Origin: Planctomycetota bacterium
GTDB lineage: Bacteria; Planctomycetota; JACOTG01
NCBI GenBank assembly: GCA_016178505.1
Contig: JACOTG010000078.1
Coordinates: 1-34,291 of the forward strand
Length of the DNA: 34,291 nucleotides
Reading direction: 5' to 3'
Position numbers and translations under genes: made by a program
Shown: positions 7,731-15,867 of the stretch, piece after piece
Layout: each line of letters starts with the position of its first letter
Position numbering within the stretch: position 1 is the stretch's first letter
The notes under the pieces: generated by a model
Told to the model about the DNA's origin: nothing
What the model saw: the letters and a program-made list of their open reading frames with translations, nothing else
The model's database searches: none

Positions 7731-10700
7731 TTAGTGGTTCTTGTGCCTAACGCCAGTGAACTCCGTCGCGCCGGCCTGTGCATGGCAAGTGCCGCACGAT
7801 TCCTGGCCGTTGTAAGTCATCAGCGCTGCGTGAGCGTCGACATCGTCGGAGTCATGACACGACGAGCACACGGACCGCCAGCGGCGAAGCGGCTCGGTCT
7901 GCTGCGTCGGATGGCTGCGTTCAGCAGGCACGTCGTAGGCCTGCACCGCGAGTCCTCCGTCCGCCAGGCCGTGGCACTTCTCGCAGTTCTTTACCCCTTC
8001 TCGCATGACGGGAGAGGCCATTTTGTCGACGGTGAACGGATACGGCGTCCCGAGGAAGACCCCGATCGCCTCATAGCCCGAGGCTTTCGTCAAATCCTTG
8101 CCCATGTGGGTCTTGTGCAGGAGCGTTCGGAAGTCCATGGTCACGCCCGGCGTCGGCGGGATGAACGATGGGCTGTATGAGTTGAATGTATACCGCGGTC
8201 CGTCCTCGGCCCCAGGGATCGAATGGCAGAGCAGGCAGGTCTCTAGTCCGCGTCGGCCGTAGCCGTGGAATTGGAGATCCCCGTGGCAGGCATTGCAGTT
8301 CTCTCCGCTGGTAATGAGCGCTCGAGGTGCCTCCTGAGTCGCGCTTCCGAAAAGGAATAGCGATGTCGCCGGGGGTGAGATCATGCGGTATGTAGTATTT
8401 GGGCTCGTGAAGTTGTTCCACACTTCCGTGGTGGTCAGGGTCCCGAGCGGCGTGACGGTGAAGTCTCTGTTGGCCCAGATCCCGACCGTGTAGGTGCCGC
8501 TGACGAACGACAACCCCTTCCAGTCCCCCAAGGTGATGCCGATGTCATCGGAGTCTGCCGGAGCCGCCGGATAGACCGCTTGGAGGGTGTCTCCCGGGGC
8601 TCGGTACGAACCGAACCGGCCAACGGACCGATAGCTGACGACGACCGGGTTCGATGCGGCGAGCTGACCAGCAACCAGTGTGATCTCGCCCAGCGCGGCA
8701 TTGGTAACGTCGTAGCCGGTGCCTTCTCGCACGCTGGTCAGAGTGACCTCTTGAAGCGCGGCACCCGCCTCATGGGTGTACCGCATCGGCGTTTTGAACC
8801 AGACACGGTCTGATGTGCCGAGGTCGGCGCCCGTCGTGTCGTCCGTCGTCTCGATACGCCCAAGTTCGAGGTATTCCTCGGTCGGCAGCCCGGCGTCGAG
8901 AACGATCTTGTCGCCTACGCCGATGTTGGCGCCGGCGATGCCGCTCGTCACGAGGCTGGCCGCATTCACCTCCACGAATCGTTCAAAGACCCGTGTCACC
9001 GTCGAGCCGATCGTTGTCCCGGCGCTGACCGCGGTTCGCTCGAAGACGACCTGGCGCCCCCAGTAGAGTGGCTTGTTTGCGACTGTGAAAACATCCGCGC
9101 CGCCGGTTGCCGCCCCGATCCGTTCGAAGGTGATGTCCGTTGGGACGGACATGCTGTAGCTCGCCGCCGTTGGTATGACCTCTAGGTACCACCGATCGCC
9201 GCTCGCGAATTGGGTCGCTCCCTGAGTGATCGTGAAACCGACACCGCCGTAGTTGACGCTGGCTGTGCTCCCAGAACCCGCGCCGATGGTCTGGCCGGTG
9301 AGCGGCGGGTCGACCGACCCGATCATGTCGAACGTCGTCCCGCTTGTGAAGACGACCGCGACCGTCTGTGGCGGCGTGCCTACCCCAACCGCGGGGGGGC
9401 TGATCGTCCCATCCCCGGTGAACGGTGTGGACTTTCGAAAAGCGAAGTCGAGCGCGTTGATATTGGAGAGGACCCACTGCGTATTGCTCGTGGGGCCGGT
9501 CACGATCATCTGGAACCGGGTCAGTCCGTTCAGGTTGAGGTCGACCGCGGCGTCGTTCGTCACGCCGAACGTGGTTACGATGGGATCGCCGGGCTGGAAA
9601 TTGCCACCCGGGCCGGTCCCCCCGGAGACCGAGGTAATCGTCACGTTGACGCCCGTGTTCAAGACGGGGCTCGAATAGGGATGTGTGTGAGCGACTACAG
9701 AGTCGAGTTGGTTACCGGTGCCGACGTGGCAGAGAACGCATTGGGAGTCATTCACCTGGATCGGCATGGTCGCGCCGTTCTTTACATAGGGCTTTGTCCA
9801 GTCAACGTCGTCATGACACGAGCCGCACGCGCTGCGGCTGGGCTGAATGTAGGCCAAGTTGCCTTGCGCCGGAGCTGGGTAGTGGATCACCCTCGTCGCG
9901 GCGTCCGGAGCGAATCCGAGCGTGCTCGGGGACGGCGTGCCGTGACACTTGCCACAGGCCACGACACCCGTGCGGATCTTGTCATCCTGCAACTTGTGAG
10001 ACGCGGTCAACGCGGAGAATCCGACGTTCTTGGGCATCGGACCATTGCCGGCAGCTCCGAGGTAGGTGGTCCCGGCCGTGTCATAGAGGTAGCTCACGTA
10101 CGCGCTTGGCATGACTGGGAAATTGACGTCGGAGAAGTCGTGAATTTCAAGTTCGTCGCTGACGGAGATGTTGGGCTTCGGGGTGACGTCGTACACGCGG
10201 TTCCCGCTCGCATCGACGCCCACGCCGAGCACCGAAGGAAGGTGCGCACCGTTGTGGATTTTGTGGATGAGCACCTTGAAATCGACCGTCACGTCGGGCG
10301 AGCCGCCCGCGACGCTTGGATCGTTGAAGTCTCCCGCCCCCGCGGTATGGCAAGTCATGCATAGCTTCACGCTCGTTCGGCGACCGCCGCCCGGGAGGCC
10401 CCGGTTGTGCCATGCGATGTCTACGTGGCATTGGTCGCAGCTCTGCTGTGTCACGACTTCTCGGGGCTGGAGCGTCGTCGCCGTGCCGAACAGGACATCC
10501 TGCGAAACGTTGCTAACGTCTTTCACGACCTCATTCCCCACCGTGTAGTTCTTGTAGGCGATGAGCGCGATCGTATACGTGCCTGACAACAGCGGCTCAC
10601 CGGCCAACACATCAGTCGTAAACCTCCCCTGATAGTTAGGTGGGTTCGCATATGTCGCGGGAATGGGGAGGAATGAGTAAGTGTACGATCCGTCCGCATT

Positions 10701-11102
10701 GTTCACGGATTTCCTGATCAGGTCGGTCGCCCGCGTCAGCACCCGCTGGTAATTGAACGTGGGTCCCGAGAAGTGGGTCTCTCCGAAGGTCAACTCCGAG
10801 AGAGGCAGGTCCGTCCCGTCGTTCCGCTTCACGGTGAAGTTGACCGCCATGACGTCGCCCACTTGGAACTGACCGCCGGCGCGGCTCGCGCCGGAGACAC
10901 CCAGGACGGTGATGACGACGCCGGGCAAATCCTGGCTCGGCTGGAGGTTGCTATCTGAGGGCGACGTGGAACCCGGCAAGCCCTGCGCACCGTCGTTGCC
11001 ATTCTTGGCGCAGCCTCCGACCATCGCGGACACCGCGATAGCCGCCGTGACGAAAATCGCCGGGACGTGCAACGCTCGGATGACCCCAAGCTTCCGGTTC
11101 AT
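7731..11102 (-). CDS. OmcA/MtrC-type decahaem c-type cytochrome lipoprotein
   Basis: 1123 residues. The ATG at 11102 has AAGGAG six bases upstream and opens a lipoprotein signal peptide with lipobox VGGC (Cys31), so a lipid-anchored surface or outer-membrane protein is expected. There are exactly ten CxxCH haem motifs, at about residues 222, 248, 383, 426, 455 and 936, 956, 1040, 1079, 1103, giving two pentahaem clusters. Each cluster is preceded by a beta domain with the same opening (VxITVLGVSGASRAGGQF versus VTITSVSGGTGPGGNF) and the same ending (SGTYT... LFGSAT). This is the I-II-III-IV layout of extracellular electron-transfer cytochromes MtrC and OmcA. It is much longer than those (about 670-735 residues) because the second beta domain carries about 250 extra residues. 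No MtrA- or MtrB-like gene is in the window. Likely role: electron transfer to or from extracellular acceptors (inference from family). Confidence 0.93.
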   Translation of the reverse strand: MNRKLGVIRALHVPAIFVTAAIAVSAMVGGCAKNGNDGAQGLPGSTSPSDSNLQPSQDLPGVVITVLGVSGASRAGGQFQVGDVMAVNFTVKRNDGTDLPLSELTFGETHFSGPTFNYQRVLTRATDLIRKSVNNADGSYTYSFLPIPATYANPPNYQGRFTTDVLAGEPLLSGTYTIALIAYKNYTVGNEVVKDVSNVSQDVLFGTATTLQPREVVTQQSCDQCHVDIAWHNRGLPGGGRRTSVKLCMTCHTAGAGDFNDPSVAGGSPDVTVDFKVLIHKIHNGAHLPSVLGVGVDASGNRVYDVTPKPNISVSDELEIHDFSDVNFPVMPSAYVSYLYDTAGTTYLGAAGNGPMPKNVGFSALTASHKLQDDKIRTGVVACGKCHGTPSPSTLGFAPDAATRVIHYPAPAQGNLAYIQPSRSACGSCHDDVDWTKPYVKNGATMPIQVNDSQCVLCHVGTGNQLDSVVAHTHPYSSPVLNTGVNVTITSVSGGTGPGGNFQPGDPIVTTFGVTNDAAVDLNLNGLTRFQMIVTGPTSNTQWVLSNINALDFAFRKSTPFTGDGTISPPAVGVGTPPQTVAVVFTSGTTFDMIGSVDPPLTGQTIGAGSGSTASVNYGGVGFTITQGATQFASGDRWYLEVIPTAASYSMSVPTDITFERIGAATGGADVFTVANKPLYWGRQVVFERTAVSAGTTIGSTVTRVFERFVEVNAASLVTSGIAGANIGVGDKIVLDAGLPTEEYLELGRIETTDDTTGADLGTSDRVWFKTPMRYTHEAGAALQEVTLTSVREGTGYDVTNAALGEITLVAGQLAASNPVVVSYRSVGRFGSYRAPGDTLQAVYPAAPADSDDIGITLGDWKGLSFVSGTYTVGIWANRDFTVTPLGTLTTTEVWNNFTSPNTTYRMISPPATSLFLFGSATQEAPRALITSGENCNACHGDLQFHGYGRRGLETCLLCHSIPGAEDGPRYTFNSYSPSFIPPTPGVTMDFRTLLHKTHMGKDLTKASGYEAIGVFLGTPYPFTVDKMASPVMREGVKNCEKCHGLADGGLAVQAYDVPAERSHPTQQTEPLRRWRSVCSSCHDSDDVDAHAALMTYNGQESCGTCHAQAGATEFTGVRHKNH

Positions 11103-11518
11103 GCTCAGCTCCTTGACCGACGTCATGGATTGACTTGCATCGAGACACACCACCACAGTCCCCGACACGAGCGCCGGGGAGACATCGTCAGCACGAAATC
11201 GTCGCGTGTGCGAAGACCAAAATTCACTTCATGGATGACCGCCCTGAGATTCTCCGCAAATGCTCACCACCCAAGAGGAATCGCGTTTCGCAAGCCACGT
11301 GCCGTGCGGCGTGATCGAGTGATGGTCAGCAGCGATGAGAACTTGGCAGTCCCGGATTTCCTCGCCTGCGGGATCGGAGCGCGGGTCCGGATTTGTCGCC
11401 GGCCGAAGAAAATCCGCTGTCGCGCCGCGCCCAACAATCCGCGTAACCATGGGAAATTCCCCGGACCCGTACCGTTCCGGAACTCGACCGAAGTCTCCAC
11501 GCGCACGGTCGCGCGAGA
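11103..11518. other. Intergenic region upstream of the cytochrome gene
   Basis: 416 bases holding the cytochrome 5' region and the flank of the transposase remnant. Open frames here on both strands are short and arginine-rich with no recognisable motif. No convincing promoter hexamers were found. Confidence 0.4.
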
Positions 11519-11790
11519 TCATGCAGCCCTTGGGCTGTAGCCGTTCAGCAGCCCGCCGAGCCGTTCCATGCGAACGATCGCTTTCGATCGGAGTGCCGTC
11601 GGACCGAGCCACGGGCTGCCGAGTCCTTGGTCGTTTGTCTCGCGATCGTGGTGCAGCTGATTCCCCTCATCGCTCGCGCGAGTGACCTCTCGCCGAACCG
11701 GATCATTCGTGTCATCCGGCCCGCCGTGGCCATGGGAACGAACCGCTCCCCGTGTGGACTGCAGTTCGGCGAGGGACCAACTCGCGCTGC
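11519..11790 (-). pseudogene. Decayed C-terminal end of an integrase-core transposase
   Basis: Two minus-strand frames together match, in order, the C-terminal pattern I recall for integrase-core (DDE) transposases common in planctomycete and acidobacterial genomes. In one frame: GPSPNCSPHGERFV (consensus RSPNLNAYAERFV) and MIRFGERSLARAMR (consensus MILFGERSLRRALR). In a second frame: HHDRETNDQGLG (consensus HYHRERNHQGLG) and ERLGGLLNGYSPRAA at the C-terminus, ending at a stop at 11519. The frame changes near 11660. The catalytic core and N-terminus are missing, so this is an inactive remnant. It sits between the cytochrome gene and the arsenic block and marks past mobile-element activity. 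The match is from memory of the family. Confidence 0.6.
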
Positions 11791-11838
11791 GAACGAGTGG
11801 GCTAGCGCGGTCCTCCCGCTCGACGAACGGCGGTCGCA

Positions 11839-12624
11839 CTACTGCCGCGTGATCGCTTCTCTGAGGGCGGCGAAGAATGCGGAGCGCGCGTGGCGCTCGA
11901 GCCACGGGTAGTGACCGCAGCGGGGCCACTCGATGTACTCGAGGCGGCGGATGTGTGGCGCGAGGCTCGCCCGGATCATCGGGCCTGGATGCGGATCGTC
12001 GGCGCCGTGGAGCATGAGGACGGGCGCGTCGATCGTCGCGAACGCCGCGGGGTACACGCCCGCGTCTTGGAGGCGCACCATGTCGGTCCACGATTCGTCG
12101 TGGGCGCGCGCGTCGCACTCGACGCGTTCGCCTTTTCCGATGACGGGGTCGACCGAGTCCAACTGCATCATCAGCTTGCCCCTCGCTCGCAGTCGTTGAT
12201 CGGGATCGGGAACCTCGCGCGGCAAGGCGTCGATGCGACGCCGGACGTCGTCGGTCAGGCGCGCCTCGCGAATCTCGCCGTAGCGCGCTCGCGCGACGGC
12301 ATCGAACGTGCCGCAGCCGACCAGGACGAGCGACCTCGCGCGGCCGGGATGCGCAGCGGCGTACGCGAGGGCCAGCATCGCACCCCACGAGTGGCCGACG
12401 AGCGCGGGCCGCTCGTCGCCGAAGCGCTCGATCGTCTCTTGCAAGTCCGCAACGTGCCGCGCCACGGTGAGCGGCTCGCCGCCGCTTCGCCGTTGAAAGG
12501 GCTCGCTCACACGAAACGCATCGGCCAGCTCGCGCGCAACGGGCGCGAGGTAGCCGGCGGCGCCGGGCCCGCCGTGGAGGAGCACGATTCGCGGCCCCGT
12601 CGTTCCGTATTCGCGGATCTGCAT
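11839..12624 (-). CDS. Alpha/beta hydrolase, proline-iminopeptidase-like
   Basis: 261 residues from the ATG at 12624, which has a weak purine-rich site upstream. The frame stays open further 5' but that part runs antisense to arsR and is not protein-like. The oxyanion motif HGGPG (residues 17-21), nucleophile elbow GHSWGAML with Ser79, acid in HGADDP (Asp210) and CGHYPW with His238 give a complete triad. HGGPG together with GHSWG is typical of proline iminopeptidases (S33) and related esterases. It lacks a signal peptide, so it is cytoplasmic. It is divergent from arsR across 183 bases. Peptidase versus esterase activity cannot be separated by sequence here. Confidence 0.85.
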   Translation of the reverse strand: MQIREYGTTGPRIVLLHGGPGAAGYLAPVARELADAFRVSEPFQRRSGGEPLTVARHVADLQETIERFGDERPALVGHSWGAMLALAYAAAHPGRARSLVLVGCGTFDAVARARYGEIREARLTDDVRRRIDALPREVPDPDQRLRARGKLMMQLDSVDPVIGKGERVECDARAHDESWTDMVRLQDAGVYPAAFATIDAPVLMLHGADDPHPGPMIRASLAPHIRRLEYIEWPRCGHYPWLERHARSAFFAALREAITRQ

Positions 12625-12749
12625 CGCCCTCGCTTTCGATTCGCCGCCGATCGATTCGCGACGACGATCTCCCGCCGCATGGCGCGGCGTCAAGCGCGCA
12701 CGGCGTCGTTTCGTTCTCGAGCGTCGCACACTAAAAGGAATCGCCGGTC

Positions 12750-12778
12750 TGGACACGAACGTCGCCATCTCGTATATT
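12750..12778 (+). promoter_or_regulatory. Sigma-70-type promoter of the ars operon
   Basis: TGGACA at 12750-12755 (5 of 6 match to TTGACA) and TATATT at 12773-12778 (5 of 6 match to TATAAT) are separated by exactly 17 bases, with the arsR start 30 bases downstream of the -10 element. The -10 element overlaps the inverted repeat at 12776-12795. Confidence 0.7.
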
Positions 12779-12795
12779 TCGCCATTCAACGAAAT
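12776..12795 (+). promoter_or_regulatory. Probable ArsR operator (inverted repeat)
   Basis: ATTTCG (12776-12781) and CGAAAT (12790-12795) form a perfect 6-bp inverted repeat with an 8-base spacer. It begins inside the -10 hexamer and lies directly upstream of arsR. Dyads at the -10 region are where ArsR-family repressors bind and block RNA polymerase until As(III) is bound. Assignment to ArsR is by position and symmetry. Confidence 0.65.
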
Positions 12796-12807
12796 GAGGA
12801 ATCCGAC

Positions 12808-13203
12808 ATGCGCGAGCTGATGGCCGTGACGAAGGCGCTTTCCGACCTGAACCGCGTGCGCATCCTCGGCTGCCTGCAAGGCGGCGAACTGTGCGTCTGC
12901 CAGATCATCGAGCTCCTCGGGCTCGCCGCATCCACTACCTCCAAGCACCTCGCGATCCTGAAGCATGCGCGCCTGATCGAGAGCCGGAAGGACGCGCGCT
13001 GGATGCACTATCGGCTCGCCGATCCCGACGCACCGAAAGTCGTGCACGACGCGCTGCGATGGGTGAGCGACGCGATCTCGAGGGAGAAGCAAGCCGACGA
13101 CGACGCCAAGCGCCTGAAGGCGATCACTCGAATCGAACCGGAGGCCCTATGCTGCCGACAACGCCGAGCGACGACTCGGCGAAGCGCGCTCCGCGCAAGA
13201 TGA
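12808..13203 (+). CDS. arsR: ArsR-family As(III)-responsive repressor
   Basis: 131 residues from an ATG at 12808 with GAGGA eight bases upstream. It is a winged-helix DNA-binding protein: ALSDLNRVRIL, then the metal site ELCVCQIIELL (Cys29, Cys31) in the alpha-3 region, then the recognition helix ASTTSKHLAILKHARLIESR and wing WMHYRL. The CVC pair is the classical arsenite/antimonite site of ArsR/SmtB repressors. An unusual C-terminal tail includes a vicinal cysteine pair (Cys115-Cys116), which could supply an extra thiol ligand, but that segment is encoded where the gene overlaps arsC by 55 bases. Expected role: autoregulated repressor of arsRCM acting at the dyad just upstream. Confidence 0.93.
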   Translation: MRELMAVTKALSDLNRVRILGCLQGGELCVCQIIELLGLAASTTSKHLAILKHARLIESRKDARWMHYRLADPDAPKVVHDALRWVSDAISREKQADDDAKRLKAITRIEPEALCCRQRRATTRRSALRAR

Positions 13204-13652
13204 AGATCCTCTTCTTGTGCACCGGCAACTCGTGCCGGAGCCAGATGGCCGAGGGATGGGCGCGGCACTCGAAGAGCGCGTCGATCGAGGCCTTCTCCGC
13301 GGGAACGCATCCGCACGGCATCGATCCCCGCGCGGTGCGCGTGATGAAGGAAGCGGGCGTCGACATCTCGGGCCAGCGTTCGAAGTCCGTACAGTCGCTC
13401 CTCGACGTGCCCTTCGACGTCGTCGTCACCGTCTGCGACTCGGCGCGAGAGGCGTGTCCCGTGTTCCCGGGCGGCGCGAAGATCGTGCACCAAGGCTTCG
13501 AGGATCCGCCCACGCTTGCGCGAACCGCCGCAAGCGAAGAAAAAGCGCTGTCGCACTATCGCCGTGTCCGAGACCAAATCCGCGCGTTCGTCGAATCGCT
13601 CCCGCAGTCGCTCGGCGAGCCGAGCGCTACGCGACGCCGCGCGAACCCCTGA
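13149..13652 (+). CDS. arsC: Arsenate reductase, thioredoxin-coupled LMW-phosphatase type
   Basis: 167 residues. The ATG at 13149 has GGAGG at 5-base spacing. A second possible start at 13201 (MKILFLCTGNSCRS) lacks a site but would give the usual family N-terminus, leaving the first 17 residues uncertain. The P-loop CTGNSCR (Cys24 to Arg30) is the CX5R phosphatase motif. TVCDSAREACPVFPGG places the two redox cysteines at 96 and 103, and the acid loop FEDPP includes Asp119. This three-cysteine set defines the thioredoxin-dependent ArsC class, which reduces As(V) to As(III) in the cytoplasm. It overlaps arsR by 55 bases, so the genes are co-transcribed and probably translationally coupled. Confidence 0.93.
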   Translation: MLPTTPSDDSAKRAPRKMKILFLCTGNSCRSQMAEGWARHSKSASIEAFSAGTHPHGIDPRAVRVMKEAGVDISGQRSKSVQSLLDVPFDVVVTVCDSAREACPVFPGGAKIVHQGFEDPPTLARTAASEEKALSHYRRVRDQIRAFVESLPQSLGEPSATRRRANP

Positions 13653-13674
13653 GCGAAATCGAGAGGAGAGAACC

Positions 13675-14526
13675 ATGTCATCGAAGTCCGCGAAAGAAGA
13701 CGCGATTCGCGAGACCGTCCGCGAGGGCTACGCGAAGATCGCCGAGAGCAACTCGTGCAGCAGCGGCGGGTGCTGCGGAGGCGGCGATGCGCAGGCGCTG
13801 GTGAAGAGCATCGGCTACTCCGCCGCGGACCTGGCCGCGACTCCGAGCGAAGCCAACCTCGGCCTCTCGTGCGGCAACCCCACGGCGATCGCGTCGCTGA
13901 AGGCGGGCGAGATCGTGCTCGATCTCGGGAGCGGCGGCGGTTTCGACGCGTTCGTCGCCGGCCCGAAGGTCGGCGCCGCCGGCCGCGTCATCGGCGTCGA
14001 CATGACCGCGGAGATGATCGGCAAGGCTCGGCGAAACACCCAGGCGTATCGATCGCAGACCGGCCTCGACAACGTCGAGTTTCGCCTCGGCGAGATCGAG
14101 CACTTGCCCGTCGCGGACGCGAGCGTGGACGTCGTTCTCTCGAACTGCGTGCTGAACCTGTCGCCCGACAAGAGCCAAGTCTGGCGCGAGATCGCTCGCG
14201 TGCTGCGGCCGGGCGGGCGCGTCGCGATCTCGGACCTCGCGCTCGTTCGCCCGATCCCGGCCGAGGTGCGGACGATGGTGGAGGCGCTCATCGGCTGCGT
14301 GGCGGGAGCCGTTCTCGTCGAAGAGACGCGCCGCATGGTCCGCGCGGCGGGACTCGTCGACGTCGTCCTCACGCCAAAGCCCGAGTACGTCGAAGCGATG
14401 ACGCACTGGGAGGACCCGCTCTACCGAAAGATCCTCGAATCATTGCCGCCCGGATCCAAGGCGAGCGACTTCATCACGAGCCTCGACGTCTCCGCAAAGA
14501 AGGCGGCCGTCGTCGCGCGGACGTGA
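13675..14526 (+). CDS. arsM: Arsenite S-adenosylmethionine methyltransferase
   Basis: 283 residues from the ATG at 13675 behind GAGGAGAG; it starts 22 bases after arsC. The N-terminus has a cysteine cluster (SNSCSSGGCCGGG; Cys28, Cys33, Cys34). LGLSCGNPT (Cys66) comes just before the SAM-binding loop VLDLGSGGGFDAF (residues 81-93), followed by SNCVLNLSPDK (Cys158) and IGCVAGA (Cys208). These correspond to the four conserved arsenic-site cysteines of characterised ArsM proteins, so methylation competence is likely. The enzyme methylates As(III) to methyl- and dimethylarsenicals and volatile trimethylarsine. In this operon it takes the product of ArsC, giving reduction then methylation rather than reduction then efflux. 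Confidence 0.95.
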   Translation: MSSKSAKEDAIRETVREGYAKIAESNSCSSGGCCGGGDAQALVKSIGYSAADLAATPSEANLGLSCGNPTAIASLKAGEIVLDLGSGGGFDAFVAGPKVGAAGRVIGVDMTAEMIGKARRNTQAYRSQTGLDNVEFRLGEIEHLPVADASVDVVLSNCVLNLSPDKSQVWREIARVLRPGGRVAISDLALVRPIPAEVRTMVEALIGCVAGAVLVEETRRMVRAAGLVDVVLTPKPEYVEAMTHWEDPLYRKILESLPPGSKASDFITSLDVSAKKAAVVART

Positions 14527-14788
14527 CGGCCGCGGCGAGCCCGATCGCGGACGGCGTTCACGAGTGGTATCGATCCTGCGGTTTGCGCTTTGTCAACCGT
14601 TCCGACGACGCCCGGCTAGCCGAGTACTGGGAGTTCACACGATCTCCATGCAGGTGTTATGACCGTGGACTCACCTCCCCGCGGTGGCGTTCGCCGGTCG
14701 AAGGGAACCGGCGGCATCACGGGTAGGCGATGCGGTCGAGCGCGCTGCGGATTCATGCGGCGTGCGCATTCCTCGGAAAGGCCATTCG

Positions 14789-15811
14789 ATGAAAGCTCCT
14801 CAAGCGACGCCCACGCTGTCCCCGAATCGGATCTTCGGCGCGATCCAGGCCTATCAGCAGGCGGCCGCGATTCGCGCGGCGATCGACTTGGATCTCTTCA
14901 CGGCGATCGCCGGGGGCGCCACGACTCAACGCGAGATCGCCACGCGCATCGGCGTCGCGGAGCGCGGCGCTCGCATCCTGTCGGACTATCTCGTCGTGGC
15001 CGGATTCCTCACGAAGGAGTCGGGCCGTTACGGCCTTGCGCCCGACGCGGCGGCTTTCCTCGATCGCCGATCGCCCGCGTACGTCGGCGCATCCGTCGAG
15101 TTCATCCAGTCGCCCACGCTCATCTCGGCGTACGGCGACCTCACCGCCGCCGTGCGGAAGGGCGGCACGGCGATGTCGAACGGCGGCGCGACGGCGCCGG
15201 AGCATCCGGTGTGGGCGCAGTTCGCGCGAAGCATGTCGGGGCTTGCGGCGATCGGTGCGCGCAACCTTGCGGAGCGCCTGACCCCGCCGGAGGGTCCCGC
15301 GTTGCGCGTCCTCGACATCGCGGCCGGACACGGCCTCTACGGCATCTCGATCGCCCAGCGGAATCCGCGGGCCGAGGTCGTCGCCCTCGATTGGCCGCAC
15401 GTGCTCGAGGTCGCGAAGGAGTTCGCGTCGCGCGCCGGCGTCGGCGATCGCTTCCGGACGCTGCCCGGCAGCGCGTTCGACGTGGACTACGGCAAGGACT
15501 ACGACGTCGTGCTGCTCACGAACTTTCTCCACCACTTCGACGCGCCGACCTGCGAGAAGCTCGCGCGCAAGGTGCACGGGGCGCTGCGCAAGGGCGGGCG
15601 CGCGGTCACGCTCGAGTTCGTCCCGAACGAAGATCGCGTGACGCCCGTCGAGTCCGCGGGCTTCGCGCTGTCGATGCTCGCGGCAACTCCGGCGGGGGAC
15701 GCTTACACGTTCGCGGAGATCGAGCGATTCTTCCGCACGGCGGGCTTCGAGCGGTCCGAGATGTTCGATCTCCCGCAGACGCCACAGCGTGTCGTGATCT
15801 CGCATCGCTGA
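14789..15811 (+). CDS. ASMT/CrtF-type SAM-dependent O-methyltransferase
   Basis: 340 residues. The ATG at 14789 follows GGAAAGG, and there are 262 bases between arsM and this start, so co-transcription is uncertain. Residues about 15-90 are a winged-helix dimerisation domain (QREIATRIGVAERGARILSD). Residues about 165-340 are a Rossmann methyltransferase with LDIAAGHGLYG (175-185) and the acidic residue in VVALDWPHVLEVA (Asp201), then LTNFLHHFD and LRKGGRAVTLEF. This two-domain layout is that of acetylserotonin/hydroxyneurosporene O-methyltransferases (BchU, CrtF, polyketide tailoring enzymes). The arsenic-site cysteines of ArsM are absent, so its substrate is probably a small hydroxylated molecule; nothing nearby identifies it. 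Confidence 0.88.
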   Translation: MKAPQATPTLSPNRIFGAIQAYQQAAAIRAAIDLDLFTAIAGGATTQREIATRIGVAERGARILSDYLVVAGFLTKESGRYGLAPDAAAFLDRRSPAYVGASVEFIQSPTLISAYGDLTAAVRKGGTAMSNGGATAPEHPVWAQFARSMSGLAAIGARNLAERLTPPEGPALRVLDIAAGHGLYGISIAQRNPRAEVVALDWPHVLEVAKEFASRAGVGDRFRTLPGSAFDVDYGKDYDVVLLTNFLHHFDAPTCEKLARKVHGALRKGGRAVTLEFVPNEDRVTPVESAGFALSMLAATPAGDAYTFAEIERFFRTAGFERSEMFDLPQTPQRVVISHR

Positions 15812-15867
15812 TCCGGCTTGCTCAGGCTCGTTTTGCACCCGGAACGCGGCGGGCGTTCGGCCGCGAG

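Noticed and set aside
7514-7750. 78-codon plus-strand frame with a GGAGG site
   Set aside because: Translation is arginine/serine-rich, overlaps the end of the cytochrome gene and the inverted repeat, and has no recognisable feature.
14789-15811. Possible second arsenic methyltransferase
   Set aside because: It has a winged-helix dimerisation domain and lacks the four conserved arsenic-binding cysteines, fitting ASMT-type O-methyltransferases instead.
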